Below are positions 1 through 6,931 of a stretch of 8,966 nucleotides of DNA, in pieces. Under the pieces are notes generated by a model. It did not search any database. It was not told the DNA's origin and saw only the letters and a program-made list of their open reading frames with translations. A program made the position numbers and the translations under genes. Origin of the DNA: Rhodoferax sp. UBA6134 (GTDB lineage: Bacteria > Pseudomonadota > Gammaproteobacteria > Burkholderiales > Burkholderiaceae_C); the NCBI GenBank assembly GCA_002422455.1, contig DIVK01000111.1, positions 11,008 to 19,973 on the forward strand, written 5' to 3'. Every line of letters starts with the position of its first letter. The first letter of the stretch is position 1.

Positions 1-875
1 ACTTCCCGGTGCTGCTGGAAAACACTATGCACAAGGCCCTGCAGGCATCGTATGCCCGCGCCGCCCTGACCTGGAACCGCTTCTGCGCCACCGGCTCGGT
101 CGGTGACTTCCGCGCCCACAACCGCTACCGCACCGGCAGCTTCGGCACGCTGGATGCCGTCAATGAGCTGGGCGAGTTCACGAACAAGAGCATCCCTGAC
201 GGTGAAAAGGCCAGCATCCAGGCCGCTACCAAGGGCAACATCATCAACCTGTCGCGCCAGGCCATCATCAATGACGACCTGGCCGCTTTCGTGGGCCTGT
301 CCGGCATGCTGGGCCGCGCAGCTGCCCGCACGGTCGAAGTCGATGTGTACGCCCTGCTGGCCCTCAACGCCGGCCTCGGCCCCGTCATGGGCGACGGCAA
401 GACGCTGTTCCACGCTGATCACAAAAACATCACCACCGGCGCCGCCCTGAGCATGGCCGCCATCGATGCCGACCGCGTGGCCATGGCCTCGCAGCTGGAT
501 GTGTCGGGCAACGACTTCCTCGATCTGCGCCCCGCCGTGCTGCTGGTGCCTATCGGCCTGGGTGGCACCGCACGTTCGATCAACGACGCGCAGTACGACC
601 CGGACACCGCCAACAAGCTGCAAAAGCCCAACATTGTCAATGGCTTGTTCCGCGACATCGTGGACTCCCCGCGCCTGACCGGCACCCGCCGCTATGCCTT
701 CGCCGACGCCACCGAAGCCCCGGTGCTGGAAGTCGCCTTCCTCGATGGCGCCTCTGACCCGTACCTCGAAGTGCAAGACGGTTTTGACGTGGACGGCGCC
801 CGCTACAAGGTGCGCCTGGACTACGGCGTTGCCGCCACCGACTATCGCGGCGCCATCACCAACGCCGGCGTGTAA
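1..875 (+). CDS. Major capsid protein, C-terminal part (prohead protease/capsid fusion type), 5' partial
   Basis: This is the shell protein of the phage head. The frame is already open at the left edge (first whole codon at base 3, reading F-P-V-L-L-E-N), so the GTG at 9 and ATG at 27 are internal codons and the true start lies upstream. There are 290 visible codons. Recognisable blocks are FRAHNRYRTGSF, KSIPDGEKASIQ, a GNIINLSRQAIINDDL stretch and LFHADHKN. From family memory, these are typical of the capsid half of proteins annotated as prohead protease/major capsid protein fusions in proteobacterial phages. In that family the N-terminal part is the protease or scaffold, which would lie off the window. 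The gene is followed by a GC-rich hairpin and a decoration-protein gene, the usual capsid neighbour. I am confident of a capsid role. The fusion with a protease is inferred from family knowledge and not seen here. Confidence 0.9.
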   Translation, partial: FPVLLENTMHKALQASYARAALTWNRFCATGSVGDFRAHNRYRTGSFGTLDAVNELGEFTNKSIPDGEKASIQAATKGNIINLSRQAIINDDLAAFVGLSGMLGRAAARTVEVDVYALLALNAGLGPVMGDGKTLFHADHKNITTGAALSMAAIDADRVAMASQLDVSGNDFLDLRPAVLLVPIGLGGTARSINDAQYDPDTANKLQKPNIVNGLFRDIVDSPRLTGTRRYAFADATEAPVLEVAFLDGASDPYLEVQDGFDVDGARYKVRLDYGVAATDYRGAITNAGV

Positions 876-882
876 CCCCCCA

Positions 883-905
883 CGGGCCGCCACCAGCGCG
901 GCCCG
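883..905 (+). terminator. GC-rich hairpin between capsid and decoration genes (possible weak terminator or processing site)
   Basis: A perfect 8-bp inverted repeat, CGGGCCGC (883-890) and GCGGCCCG (898-905), encloses a 7-base loop. It starts 8 bases after the capsid stop codon. It is followed by CTTTCTG, a poor T tract, so strong intrinsic termination is unlikely. It could instead attenuate read-through or protect the 3' end of a highly expressed capsid mRNA. The hairpin is seen in the sequence; its function is inference. Confidence 0.4.
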
Positions 906-926
906 CTTTCTGACCAAGGAACCATC

Positions 927-1274
927 ATGGCAAAGAATTTCAAGCAAGAAGGTGACACCCTCACCATCACCCCCGCTGCCGATGTGGCAGCAGGCACCGG
1001 CTATTTGTTCGGCGCCGCGCTGTTCGGCGTGGCCCTGACCACCGTTGCCAACGGCGTTGCCGGCCCCTTCGCCACTGAAGGCGTTTTCGAGCTGCCAAAG
1101 ACCAGCGCCCTGGCCATCGCCGTGGGCGACCGCCTGTACTGGGACGCCACCAACAAGGTGGTGAACAAGACCGCCACGGCACAGCAGTGCATCGGCGTGG
1201 CTGTGTCTGCCGCTGCCAACCCCAGCGCAACCGTGCTGGTCAAGCTCGGCCAGTTTGTCGCAACCGCCGCTTAA
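927..1274 (+). CDS. Capsid decoration/cement protein, DUF2190 family
   Basis: A 115-residue protein with the look of the DUF2190 family: an N-terminal MAKNFKQEGDTLTI strand segment, then glycine- and alanine-rich beta segments (TGYLFGAALFGVALTT), a GVFELPK motif and a GDRLYWD motif near residues 66-72. The C-terminal strand is VLVKLGQF. Members of this family sit next to the major capsid gene, and several are thought to be small head-decoration or cement proteins on the outside of the shell. The start is supported by AAGGA at 916-920, six bases before the ATG. It lies 51 bases after the capsid stop, with a hairpin in the gap. No signal peptide or catalytic motif is visible. The family call is good; the exact structural role is inferred from family and position. 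Confidence 0.85.
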   Translation: MAKNFKQEGDTLTITPAADVAAGTGYLFGAALFGVALTTVANGVAGPFATEGVFELPKTSALAIAVGDRLYWDATNKVVNKTATAQQCIGVAVSAAANPSATVLVKLGQFVATAA

Positions 1275-1287
1275 CGCGTAAACCGGC

Positions 1288-1596
1288 ATGGCCTCCTTTG
1301 CGTCCATCGTTGCCAGCGGCGTCAGCCGGGTGTATTCCCGGTTTGGCGAGCCCGCCACCTACACCGACAAGCAGGGCAACCCCCTGCCTGTCACGGTGGT
1401 GGTGGAGCGCAACCTGGCGCAATACGGCCAAGTCGCCGCCGTGCAAGGCAAGTCCATCGTGATCAACGTGCGCCTGTCTGAGTTGGCCACGCCGCCCCGG
1501 CGCACCGAGACATTCACCCTCGCATCCGGCGAAGTGCTCACGGTCGATTCCGTCCTGAGCAGCGACGGCATCGAGCACAAGGCGGTGGCCGCATGA
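1288..1596 (+). CDS. Head-tail joining/attachment protein, lambda FII-like
   Basis: A 102-residue protein. Its length (lambda gpFII is 117 residues), its position between the decoration gene and a Z-like gene, and its strand pattern suggest the gpFII-type attachment family. The opening resembles this type (an N-terminal helix, then residues around YSRFGEPATY). Charged beta segments follow: PLPVTVVVERN, SIVINVRLSEL and FTLASGEVLTVDSVL, the last like the gpFII segment that reads as a DTLTI-type turn before a hydrophobic strand. gpFII completes the head connector and forms the surface to which the finished tail binds. The start ATG is 13 bases after the previous stop and has only a weak ribosome site, which suggests translational coupling. 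The stop overlaps the next start as ATGA. Sequence similarity to gpFII is low, so this call rests partly on gene order. Confidence 0.7.
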   Translation: MASFASIVASGVSRVYSRFGEPATYTDKQGNPLPVTVVVERNLAQYGQVAAVQGKSIVINVRLSELATPPRRTETFTLASGEVLTVDSVLSSDGIEHKAVAA

Positions 1597-2234
1597 CCGC
1601 GCCATCGTTCGCCATTGAAGTCGATCAGGCGCAGCTGGCCGAAGCCATCAGCCTGTTTGAATTTGTCGGGGGCAACACCACCGACGCGCTGCGCATTGCC
1701 ATCAACAAGACCACGCCCAAGGTACGAACACTGGGCAGCGTCAAGATACGCGAGCAGGTGCGCCTGCAGGCCAGCTATGTCAAAGACAAGCTGACGATCC
1801 GCAAGGCCACGCGCTCCAATTTGTCGGCCGCCATCCGCACCCCCAGCCGGGGCCTGCTGCTGTCCAAGTTCAGCACGGATAGCCAGGTGGCCAGCGACGG
1901 TATCCGCTGGCTCAAGCCGCCCGAAGAACCCGCCAGCGGCATCCGCGTCAAGGTCAAGCCAGCCGGCGAAACCAAAACCGTCAGCCCCGGCGCCAGCGGC
2001 GACAAGCCGTTTTACATCGTGCTCAAAGACTCGCGCGCCCTGGGTATTGCCCGGCGCAACAGCCGATACCGCAACGACATCGAGGTGTTGCACGGCCCGT
2101 CACTGTCGCAGGTTTTCAGCACCGTGCGCGGCGACATCACGCCAGAAGCCAGCGACGAACTCACGCGCCAGATGGCCGACGCCATGCGCTACATCCTCGT
2201 CAAGATGCACCCACCGGAGCCTATCGATGGCTGA
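1593..2234 (+). CDS. Minor tail protein Z-like (tail completion)
   Basis: A 213-residue basic protein. Lambda gpZ, which acts late in tail completion near the connector end, is 192 residues. The shared look is an early A-I-N-K segment (ALRIAINKTTPKVRT, about residues 33-47). A long stretch rich in Lys and Arg follows (IREQVRLQASYVKDKLTIRK, about residues 52-71). A pattern of short strands comes after (GLLLSKF, GIRVKVKPAG, FYIVLKDSRALGIARR). A C-terminal helical segment follows (EASDELTRQMADAMRYIL), as in gpZ. The start overlaps the previous gene's stop (ATGA) and the 3' end overlaps the next start by 8 bases, so translation is probably coupled on both sides. The family call combines sequence pattern and position. 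No enzyme motif is present. Confidence 0.72.
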   Translation: MTAPSFAIEVDQAQLAEAISLFEFVGGNTTDALRIAINKTTPKVRTLGSVKIREQVRLQASYVKDKLTIRKATRSNLSAAIRTPSRGLLLSKFSTDSQVASDGIRWLKPPEEPASGIRVKVKPAGETKTVSPGASGDKPFYIVLKDSRALGIARRNSRYRNDIEVLHGPSLSQVFSTVRGDITPEASDELTRQMADAMRYILVKMHPPEPIDG

Positions 2235-2655
2235 TTCCATTCGTGAGCGCCTGCTGGCCGCCATCACAACTGCCGCACAGGCCGAATACGGCGAATACAT
2301 CGCTGTGGACGATGAATTGCCCGTCACTGTGGTGGCCGATGGCGACGACCAGGCCACCACCAACCAGTACGGCATTACCACCAACAGCATGCCAGTGACG
2401 CTGGCGCGCGCTGAGAAAGCCATCAGCACCAGCAAGGCGGCCCGGCGCACGCAGGCCCATGCCGCCGTCACGCTGCTGGTGCAACGCATGTTTGCCGATT
2501 CCACCTTTGGCGGCCTGGCCCACGGGCTGACCTACACCGGCTGCGGCATCCAGACCGAAGGCGCTGGCGCCGTGATCACCGCACAGGCTTTTTTCACCGT
2601 GACCTACCAGCACCTGGCCGGCAACCCGCTTGCGCTGCCCGGTGTTTTTGACTGA
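2227..2655 (+). CDS. Tail terminator-like protein (lambda U position)
   Basis: A 142-residue protein. The frame stays open upstream to 2047, but the natural start is the ATG at 2227, which overlaps the Z-like stop by 8 bases and begins MADSIRERLLAAIT. An N-terminal helix is followed by strands around ELPVTVVADGDD, GITTNSMPVTLARAEK and a C-terminal VITAQAFFTVTYQHLAGNP. The ending in a strand of the F-x-V-x-Y type matches lambda gpU, whose C-terminus has LTYVITYEM. Tail terminators form a hexameric ring that stops tail-tube growth at the head-proximal end. gpU has 131 residues, close in size. The position just before the tail-tube gene is the lambda U position. Overall identity to gpU appears low, so the function is inferred from fold-like pattern and synteny. 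Confidence 0.7.
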   Translation: MADSIRERLLAAITTAAQAEYGEYIAVDDELPVTVVADGDDQATTNQYGITTNSMPVTLARAEKAISTSKAARRTQAHAAVTLLVQRMFADSTFGGLAHGLTYTGCGIQTEGAGAVITAQAFFTVTYQHLAGNPLALPGVFD

Positions 2656-2664
2656 TTGATTTTT

Positions 2665-2671
2665 TAAGGAG
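2665..2671 (+). promoter_or_regulatory. Strong ribosome binding site of the major tail gene
   Basis: TAAGGAG lies 6 bases before the ATG at 2678, in an A/T-rich stretch after the previous stop. It is one of the two best Shine-Dalgarno matches in the window. The other is at 7288-7292, with nearly the same layout (AGGAG, A run, CC, ATGG). High translation fits a tail-tube subunit needed in hundreds of copies. Confidence 0.75.
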
Positions 2672-2677
2672 AAAACC

Positions 2678-3673
2678 ATGGGCTCCCCCATCATCCGCTA
2701 CGAGGCCGGCCAGACCGCCTACCCGTTCGAAGCCATGACCAACGGCGGCGACGCCACGGTATTCTCGGCCTCGTTTTTCCCGATCAGCAACGCCGCAGGC
2801 TTTGAATCCGTGGTCGCCCCCTACGGCCTGATGACCGGCGGCGCGATCACGCCACACACCGATGCCAACAAGGTCACCGTGGCCGCGCTCACCGCCAGCA
2901 TGGCCGGAGCTGCCACAGCAGATGCATCGGGCGTGGTGGCTGTCGCCGCTGCGGCTGTCACCATCACCCGCGCTGCTACCAACGTCTCCAAGGTCAACTC
3001 CATCACCGTGGACGCCACCGGCGCATTGGCTGCCGTGGCAGGCACGGACGGCGCCACCACCGCATTTTCCGAAGTGCGCGGCGCTGCAGGCGGCCCGCCC
3101 TTCATTCCTGTCGGCTCTATCGAAATCGGCCAGGTGCGCACCGTCACCAGCGCCAGCGCCGTGGTCACCACCGGCCAGATTTATGCCGTTCCCGGCCTGC
3201 ATGTCGAGCGCTCGGACTACCCCGTTTATGCGTTGAACTACGCTACCGGCGAAGTCACTTTTGCTGCTGCGCTGCAAACCATCCATACCGGCAACGTCCC
3301 GAAGAAGGTGTACATCAAGGGCGCCACGCCCATGTTTGCCCCCATCCCGCAGACAGCCGACTGGGTGCCCGCTGAATCGACCTACTCGATCACCAGCACC
3401 GACACCTACGATGGCCCTGTGGGCTCGGCAGCGTCTTCGCTGGGGCAGGCGTCGTTCACGGCCATGCTCAAAGACGGAATTACCGATTCTTTCCTCGCGC
3501 AGCGCGGCAAGACGATCTGGGTCGAATTCCGCCCAGACCGCGACAAGACCATGCCCAAGCAACTCACGCAGGGCGTGCTGGGTGTCTCGCGCACCTTCCC
3601 GGCTGGCGGTGGCAATTTCTCGGCAGCTTGCACGCTGACCCCGAACGTGCAGACCGTGGACGTGTCGGCTTAA
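2678..3673 (+). CDS. Major tail (tube) protein
   Basis: A 331-residue protein that should polymerise as stacked rings to make the tail tube. It is larger than lambda gpV (246 residues). The N-terminus MGSPIIRYEAGQTAYPFEAM is followed by strands. A long Ala/Val/Thr-rich stretch lies at about residues 66-135 and contains VTVAALTAS, VVAVAAAAVTITR and SITVDATGALAAVAGTD. A conserved-looking core follows: EVRGAAGGPPFIPVGSIEIG, QIYAVPGLHVER, NYATGEVTFAAAL, HTGNVPKKVYIKG. A C-terminal strand segment (GKTIWVEFRPDRDK, then GGNFSAACTLTPNVQT) ends it. It has an excellent ribosome site, 6 bases from the ATG. The next gene is the tail chaperone, which matches lambda V-G order. I recognise the core as a tail-tube type common in Burkholderiales phages. 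The assignment is firm by context and good by sequence. Confidence 0.82.
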   Translation: MGSPIIRYEAGQTAYPFEAMTNGGDATVFSASFFPISNAAGFESVVAPYGLMTGGAITPHTDANKVTVAALTASMAGAATADASGVVAVAAAAVTITRAATNVSKVNSITVDATGALAAVAGTDGATTAFSEVRGAAGGPPFIPVGSIEIGQVRTVTSASAVVTTGQIYAVPGLHVERSDYPVYALNYATGEVTFAAALQTIHTGNVPKKVYIKGATPMFAPIPQTADWVPAESTYSITSTDTYDGPVGSAASSLGQASFTAMLKDGITDSFLAQRGKTIWVEFRPDRDKTMPKQLTQGVLGVSRTFPAGGGNFSAACTLTPNVQTVDVSA

Positions 3674-3682
3674 AGGCGGGCC

Positions 3683-4150
3683 ATGAATCTGCAACGATTC
3701 CTCAGTGCGGCCCTGGCGCCGCGCCAGCTGGAGGTGGAAGTGCCTGAGCTGGCGGGCGTGCTGTTTGACGACGGCGAAAAGCCTGCATGGACCGTGCGCG
3801 GCCTCACCGCCGCCGAACTTGGCCGGGCCAAGCAAGCCAGCGAAGAGGGCCTGGACACCGTCAAAGCCCTGGTGGAAGCCATGGCCGGCGACGGCGACAA
3901 GGCCGCGCAGATTCGCAAAGCCTTCGGCCTGGGGGATGACGATGTGCCGCAAAACATCAGCTACCGCATCGAGCTGCTGGCGGCGGGTAGCGTATCGCCC
4001 GCCCTCGGCACCGAAAACCGCGATGTGGCTGTGAAGCTGGCCGAAGCCTTCCCCACGGTTTTCTATGACCTCACCAACAAGGTGCTGACCCTGACCGGCC
4101 AAGGGGCAGTGCTGGGAAAGCCCAAGCGCTCTGGAAAGACCACGGCCTGA
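3683..4150 (+). CDS. Tail assembly chaperone, G-like (unshifted product)
   Basis: A 155-residue acidic protein between the tail-tube and tape measure genes, the position of lambda gpG. Features include an N-terminal helix (MNLQRFLSAALAPRQ), a strand pair with WTVRGLTAAELGRAKQA at about residues 37-53, a helix with VKALVEAMAGDGDKAAQIRK, and a C-terminal segment ending in a basic tail (LGKPKRSGKTTA). Tail chaperones coat the tape measure protein and recruit tail-tube subunits; they are not in the finished virion. Most ribosomes should end here at the TGA at 4148-4150. A smaller share should slip at 4114-4120 to give the longer GT form. The start ATG is 9 bases after the previous stop and has only a weak ribosome site. 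Function is well supported by position and by the slippery site; sequence identity to lambda G is not obvious. Confidence 0.82.
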   Translation: MNLQRFLSAALAPRQLEVEVPELAGVLFDDGEKPAWTVRGLTAAELGRAKQASEEGLDTVKALVEAMAGDGDKAAQIRKAFGLGDDDVPQNISYRIELLAAGSVSPALGTENRDVAVKLAEAFPTVFYDLTNKVLTLTGQGAVLGKPKRSGKTTA

Positions 4151-4299
4151 GAACGGCCGTGTTGCTTTGCGCAGAGCGCGGGCGGTTTTTGTTTGAAGCG
4201 CGGCCCGATGTGTTCCCCGAAGGGTATTTGACCGACACCGAGATCAGCATCTGGGGCCTGTATTACGCAGAGCGCGCAGAGCGCCAAAAGCAAGGATAA
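3683..4299 (+). CDS. Tail assembly chaperone GT fusion made by -1 frameshift at 4120
   Basis: This is the predicted 205-residue product: 146 codons of G (3683-4120), then 59 codons in the -1 frame starting at base 4120 and ending at TAA 4297-4299. The added segment reads AQALWKDHGLRTAVLLCAER, then a GRFLFEARPDVFPEGYL stretch, then TDTEISIWGLYYAERAER. It is protein-like in composition, with aromatic residues and alternating strand and helix patterns. It has no ATG or good start of its own, so it is only reachable by frameshift. In lambda, the T part of gpGT binds tail-tube subunits while the G part coats the tape measure protein; the same division is inferred here. The fusion ends 3 bases before the tape measure GTG. 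The open -1 frame and the slippery heptamer are seen directly; frameshifting itself is inferred. Confidence 0.82.
4114..4120 (+). promoter_or_regulatory. Programmed -1 ribosomal frameshift site (G GGA AAG)
   Basis: In the G frame, codons CTG GGA AAG place the heptamer G-GGA-AAG (4114-4120) in the correct X-XXY-YYZ register for tandem -1 slippage to GGG AAA. It is identical to the heptamer used in lambda between genes G and T, and lies 27 bases before the G stop codon, as expected for this system. The -1 frame is open from here through to 4297. Confidence 0.88.
4141..4161 (+). other. Hairpin enclosing the G stop codon, downstream of the slippery site
   Basis: CACGGCC (4141-4147) pairs perfectly with GGCCGTG (4155-4161) around a 7-base loop, which contains the G-frame TGA stop. 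The 20-base spacing from the slippery heptamer is longer than the usual 5-9 bases for a frameshift stimulator, so a stimulatory role is uncertain. It may instead affect termination or be incidental. Confidence 0.35.
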
Positions 4300-4302
4300 A
4301 CC

Positions 4303-6930
4303 GTGGCAGCAGACGCGCAAAAAGTCATCGAGCTGGTATTCAACGGGGTTGACAAGACCGGCGCCGCCGTGCAATCGGCCCTGACGAACGTCAGCGGCTT
4401 TGCCGGCTCTGTCAAGAGCGCCACGCAGCCCGTGGCAGACCTGACCATGGCGGCCGTGAAGCTGGAGGCCGGCATCCTGGCCGCCGGTGTGGCGGCGGTG
4501 GCTTTCTCGGTCAACGCGGCGGGCGACTTTGACAGTGCGTTTCGCCAGATCAGCACCATCATTGATGCCTCTGCCGAAGACCTCGACGGCTTCAAGAATG
4601 CCATCCTCGATTACGCATCCACCAGCACGCAGCCGCTGGAGAAGATCACCACAGCACTGGGCAACGCCATCGGCTCGGGCGTGGACTGGGCCGACTCGCT
4701 GGCCCTGATCGCCACCGCTGAAAAACTGGCGGTTGCCACGCGCTCGGACTTGGACGGCACGACCAAAGTGCTGGTTTCCACGCTGAACAGCTACGGCATG
4801 GAGATCACCGACGCGGGCCGCCTGTCTGACCTGTTCTTCAAGGTCATTGACGAGGGCGACATCAGCATGACCGACCTGGCGAACAGCTTCGCCAAAGTCG
4901 CCCCCATTGCCAAAATCTCCGGCGTCAGCCTGGAAGAAGTGGGCGCGGCGATTGCCACCCTGACCGCCAGCGGCATCAAGCCGGCAGAGTCGATTGAGTA
5001 CCTGCGCGGCGCCATCAGCAACATCATCAGCCCCAGTGGGCAGGCCCGAGACCTGGCTGCTGAGCTGGGCATCGAGTTCAACGCCTCCGGACTCAAGGCC
5101 AATGGGCTGGCCGGCATCCTGCAGCAAGTCGCCGAGAAAACCGGCGGCAGCGCGGACAAGATGAAGATCCTGTTTGGTGACATTGGCGGCTTCACCGCTG
5201 CCGCCACTTTGGCCGGGCCGCAGGCGGAAAAGTTCGCTGCATCCATCCTGGCCATGGGCGATTCGACGGGCTCGGTCGATGCGGCCTTTGCCAAGATGAC
5301 CGACAGCATCGATGTGGCCACCGCCAAAGTGGGCAACTCACTGACCGCGCTTTTCGTGCGCATCGGCACGCCCCTGCTCGATGAGTTCGGCGGCATCGCC
5401 AATGCCATCGCCGCCATCTTCAATGCGATGGGCGCCAGCGTCAAAGAGGGATCGCTGGGCACGCTGGTGGATTATGTCGAGGGCCTGATGGGCCAGCTCA
5501 AGACGACGCTGGAAACGGTGGCCAAGAACCTGCCCGCCGCATTGGAGGGCGCAGACTTCAGCGGCTTCACGCGCGGCATTGATGTTGTGGTGCAATCCAT
5601 CAAGGACTTGTTCGGCAATATCGACCTGAGCACCGTTGAAGGGCTGCAAAGCGCCATTGAACTGGTGGGCGCGGCCTTCCTCGGTTTGAGCAGCTACGTG
5701 TCCGGTGTGATCGACAGCTTCAAACCCCTGTTTGACACGCTGGTGAGCGTGGGCAGCGGCTTGAGCGATATGGACAGCGGCATTTTCAAAACCGCCGGCG
5801 AGATGGCCGGCTTTGTCACGCAGGCGAACATGCTGGCCGGAGGATTGAACAGCCTGCTGCCCGCCCTGGAAGCGCTGGTCAGTATTCTTGTGGCCAAGCA
5901 GGGCGCCGGACTGGTGGGCGCCATGGCCGGGGCCGCCACGGGCGCGGGCGGGCTGGCTGCGGCCCTGGGCTCTGCCGGCCTGGTCGCTGCGGCGGGCGTG
6001 GCCGGCTATGCCGTGGGCACGACTCTGGTGGACCCCATCGATAAGCTGGTGACCAAACTCTCGGGCAGCGAAAACAGCCTGGGCACATGGATTTATGAGC
6101 TGATCAACGGCGGCAACGAGGCGGAAAAGTTCGGTGCGAAAGCGCAAACCGCCACCGACGGCGTGGACAAGCTGGGCGAGTCTGTCACCACCGCCGGAAA
6201 GGCTGTAGAAGACAGCAAAGACCCGTTTCAGGCCGCCAACGCCGCCATGCTGGCCACCTTTGCCGCCAGCGAGAAAGCCGCCGCAGGGTCGCAAAAACTG
6301 GCCGAGGCTACCGGCACCGCCAGCCGTGGCATTGCCGGCGTCAAGACCATCATTGACGAAGCGACCGGCAAGATCATCGGCTACGAGCAGGCCGTGACCA
6401 AGGGCAGCACGGCCACCAAGGCCATTGCGGACGAAACGAAGAAGGTCGAGGACGCCACGCGCCGATGGAACGAAGAAATCGCCAAGATGAATTTTCAGGA
6501 AAAACTGAAAATGATCGAGAGCCAGACAAAAATCATGACGGCGCAGATCGAGGCGGACGCCAAAAAGACCGTGGCCGCGTTTGAATCCATCGGCACCACC
6601 ATCACAAGCACCGGCGACGTGCTTTCCAGCCTGTTCGGCCAGCTGAAGGATTTCAGCAGCATGGACTGGTCCGCCATCAGCATGATCAAAGACCAGATTG
6701 AGAAAGAAAACAAGCTGCGCCAGGAAGCTTTCGATCTGCAGAAAAAACTGACCGAGGCGCAAATTGCCCAGATGAACGCGCAGACCGACGCCCTGCTCAA
6801 AGGCGACGGCCTGATAAAAATCGACGGCGCGGGCCTCAAGCCGCACCTCGAAGCCTTCATGTGGGAAATCCTGCGCGCCATCCAGATCAAGGTCAACAAA
6901 GACGGCCTGAAGATGCTGCTGGGGGCCTGA
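4303..6930 (+). CDS. Tail length tape measure protein (TP901 type)
   Basis: An 875-residue protein that sets tail length and later helps DNA passage. It starts at GTG 4303, with AAGGA at 4292-4296 inside the end of the GT frame and 3 bases after its stop. The TP901-type core spans about residues 75-315. It begins DFDSAFRQISTIIDASAEDL and includes YASTSTQPLEKITTALGNAI, LVSTLNSYGMEITDAGRLSD and VIDEGDISMTDLANSFAKVA. A Leu-Glu-Glu-Val-Gly helix and an ILQQVAEKTGG segment follow. There are hydrophobic Ala/Gly-rich segments near residues 50-70 and 535-575. Charged, likely coiled-coil helices lie near 705-765 and 797-832. Using the lambda rule of about 0.15 nm per residue, the tail would be roughly 130 nm long (inference). 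No lysozyme or peptidase motif was seen. The family call is firm. Confidence 0.95.
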   Translation: MAADAQKVIELVFNGVDKTGAAVQSALTNVSGFAGSVKSATQPVADLTMAAVKLEAGILAAGVAAVAFSVNAAGDFDSAFRQISTIIDASAEDLDGFKNAILDYASTSTQPLEKITTALGNAIGSGVDWADSLALIATAEKLAVATRSDLDGTTKVLVSTLNSYGMEITDAGRLSDLFFKVIDEGDISMTDLANSFAKVAPIAKISGVSLEEVGAAIATLTASGIKPAESIEYLRGAISNIISPSGQARDLAAELGIEFNASGLKANGLAGILQQVAEKTGGSADKMKILFGDIGGFTAAATLAGPQAEKFAASILAMGDSTGSVDAAFAKMTDSIDVATAKVGNSLTALFVRIGTPLLDEFGGIANAIAAIFNAMGASVKEGSLGTLVDYVEGLMGQLKTTLETVAKNLPAALEGADFSGFTRGIDVVVQSIKDLFGNIDLSTVEGLQSAIELVGAAFLGLSSYVSGVIDSFKPLFDTLVSVGSGLSDMDSGIFKTAGEMAGFVTQANMLAGGLNSLLPALEALVSILVAKQGAGLVGAMAGAATGAGGLAAALGSAGLVAAAGVAGYAVGTTLVDPIDKLVTKLSGSENSLGTWIYELINGGNEAEKFGAKAQTATDGVDKLGESVTTAGKAVEDSKDPFQAANAAMLATFAASEKAAAGSQKLAEATGTASRGIAGVKTIIDEATGKIIGYEQAVTKGSTATKAIADETKKVEDATRRWNEEIAKMNFQEKLKMIESQTKIMTAQIEADAKKTVAAFESIGTTITSTGDVLSSLFGQLKDFSSMDWSAISMIKDQIEKENKLRQEAFDLQKKLTEAQIAQMNAQTDALLKGDGLIKIDGAGLKPHLEAFMWEILRAIQIKVNKDGLKMLLGA

Positions 6931-6931
6931 C

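Noticed and set aside
9..875. GTG at 9 or ATG at 27 as the start of the capsid gene
   Set aside because: The frame is open to the left edge and reads F-P-V-L-L-E-N-T-M-H-K, matching the internal sequence of the family; no ribosome site is seen.
2047..2226. Upstream extension of the tail terminator gene to an in-frame start at 2047
   Set aside because: The extension is Arg/Cys/Thr-rich, overlaps the Z-like gene in another frame, and the family-like N-terminus begins at the ATG at 2227.
2594..4102. A 502-codon antisense open frame, with others at 4063-5127 and 5338-6993
   Set aside because: They lie entirely opposite well-recognised tail genes, have low-complexity Gly/Arg/His-rich translations and no family resemblance. 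Long antisense frames are expected in G/C-ending codon contexts.
4267..4284. Tandem GCAGAGCGC repeat, with a third copy at 4171-4179
   Set aside because: It encodes Ala-Glu-Arg within the GT extension and is too short to be more than local coding bias; no protein-binding or recombination role is supported.
4120..4299. Sequencing or assembly frameshift error joining G and the downstream frame
   Set aside because: A slippery heptamer in exact register, at the genomic position where tail chaperone frameshifts are known, explains the split frame better than an error.
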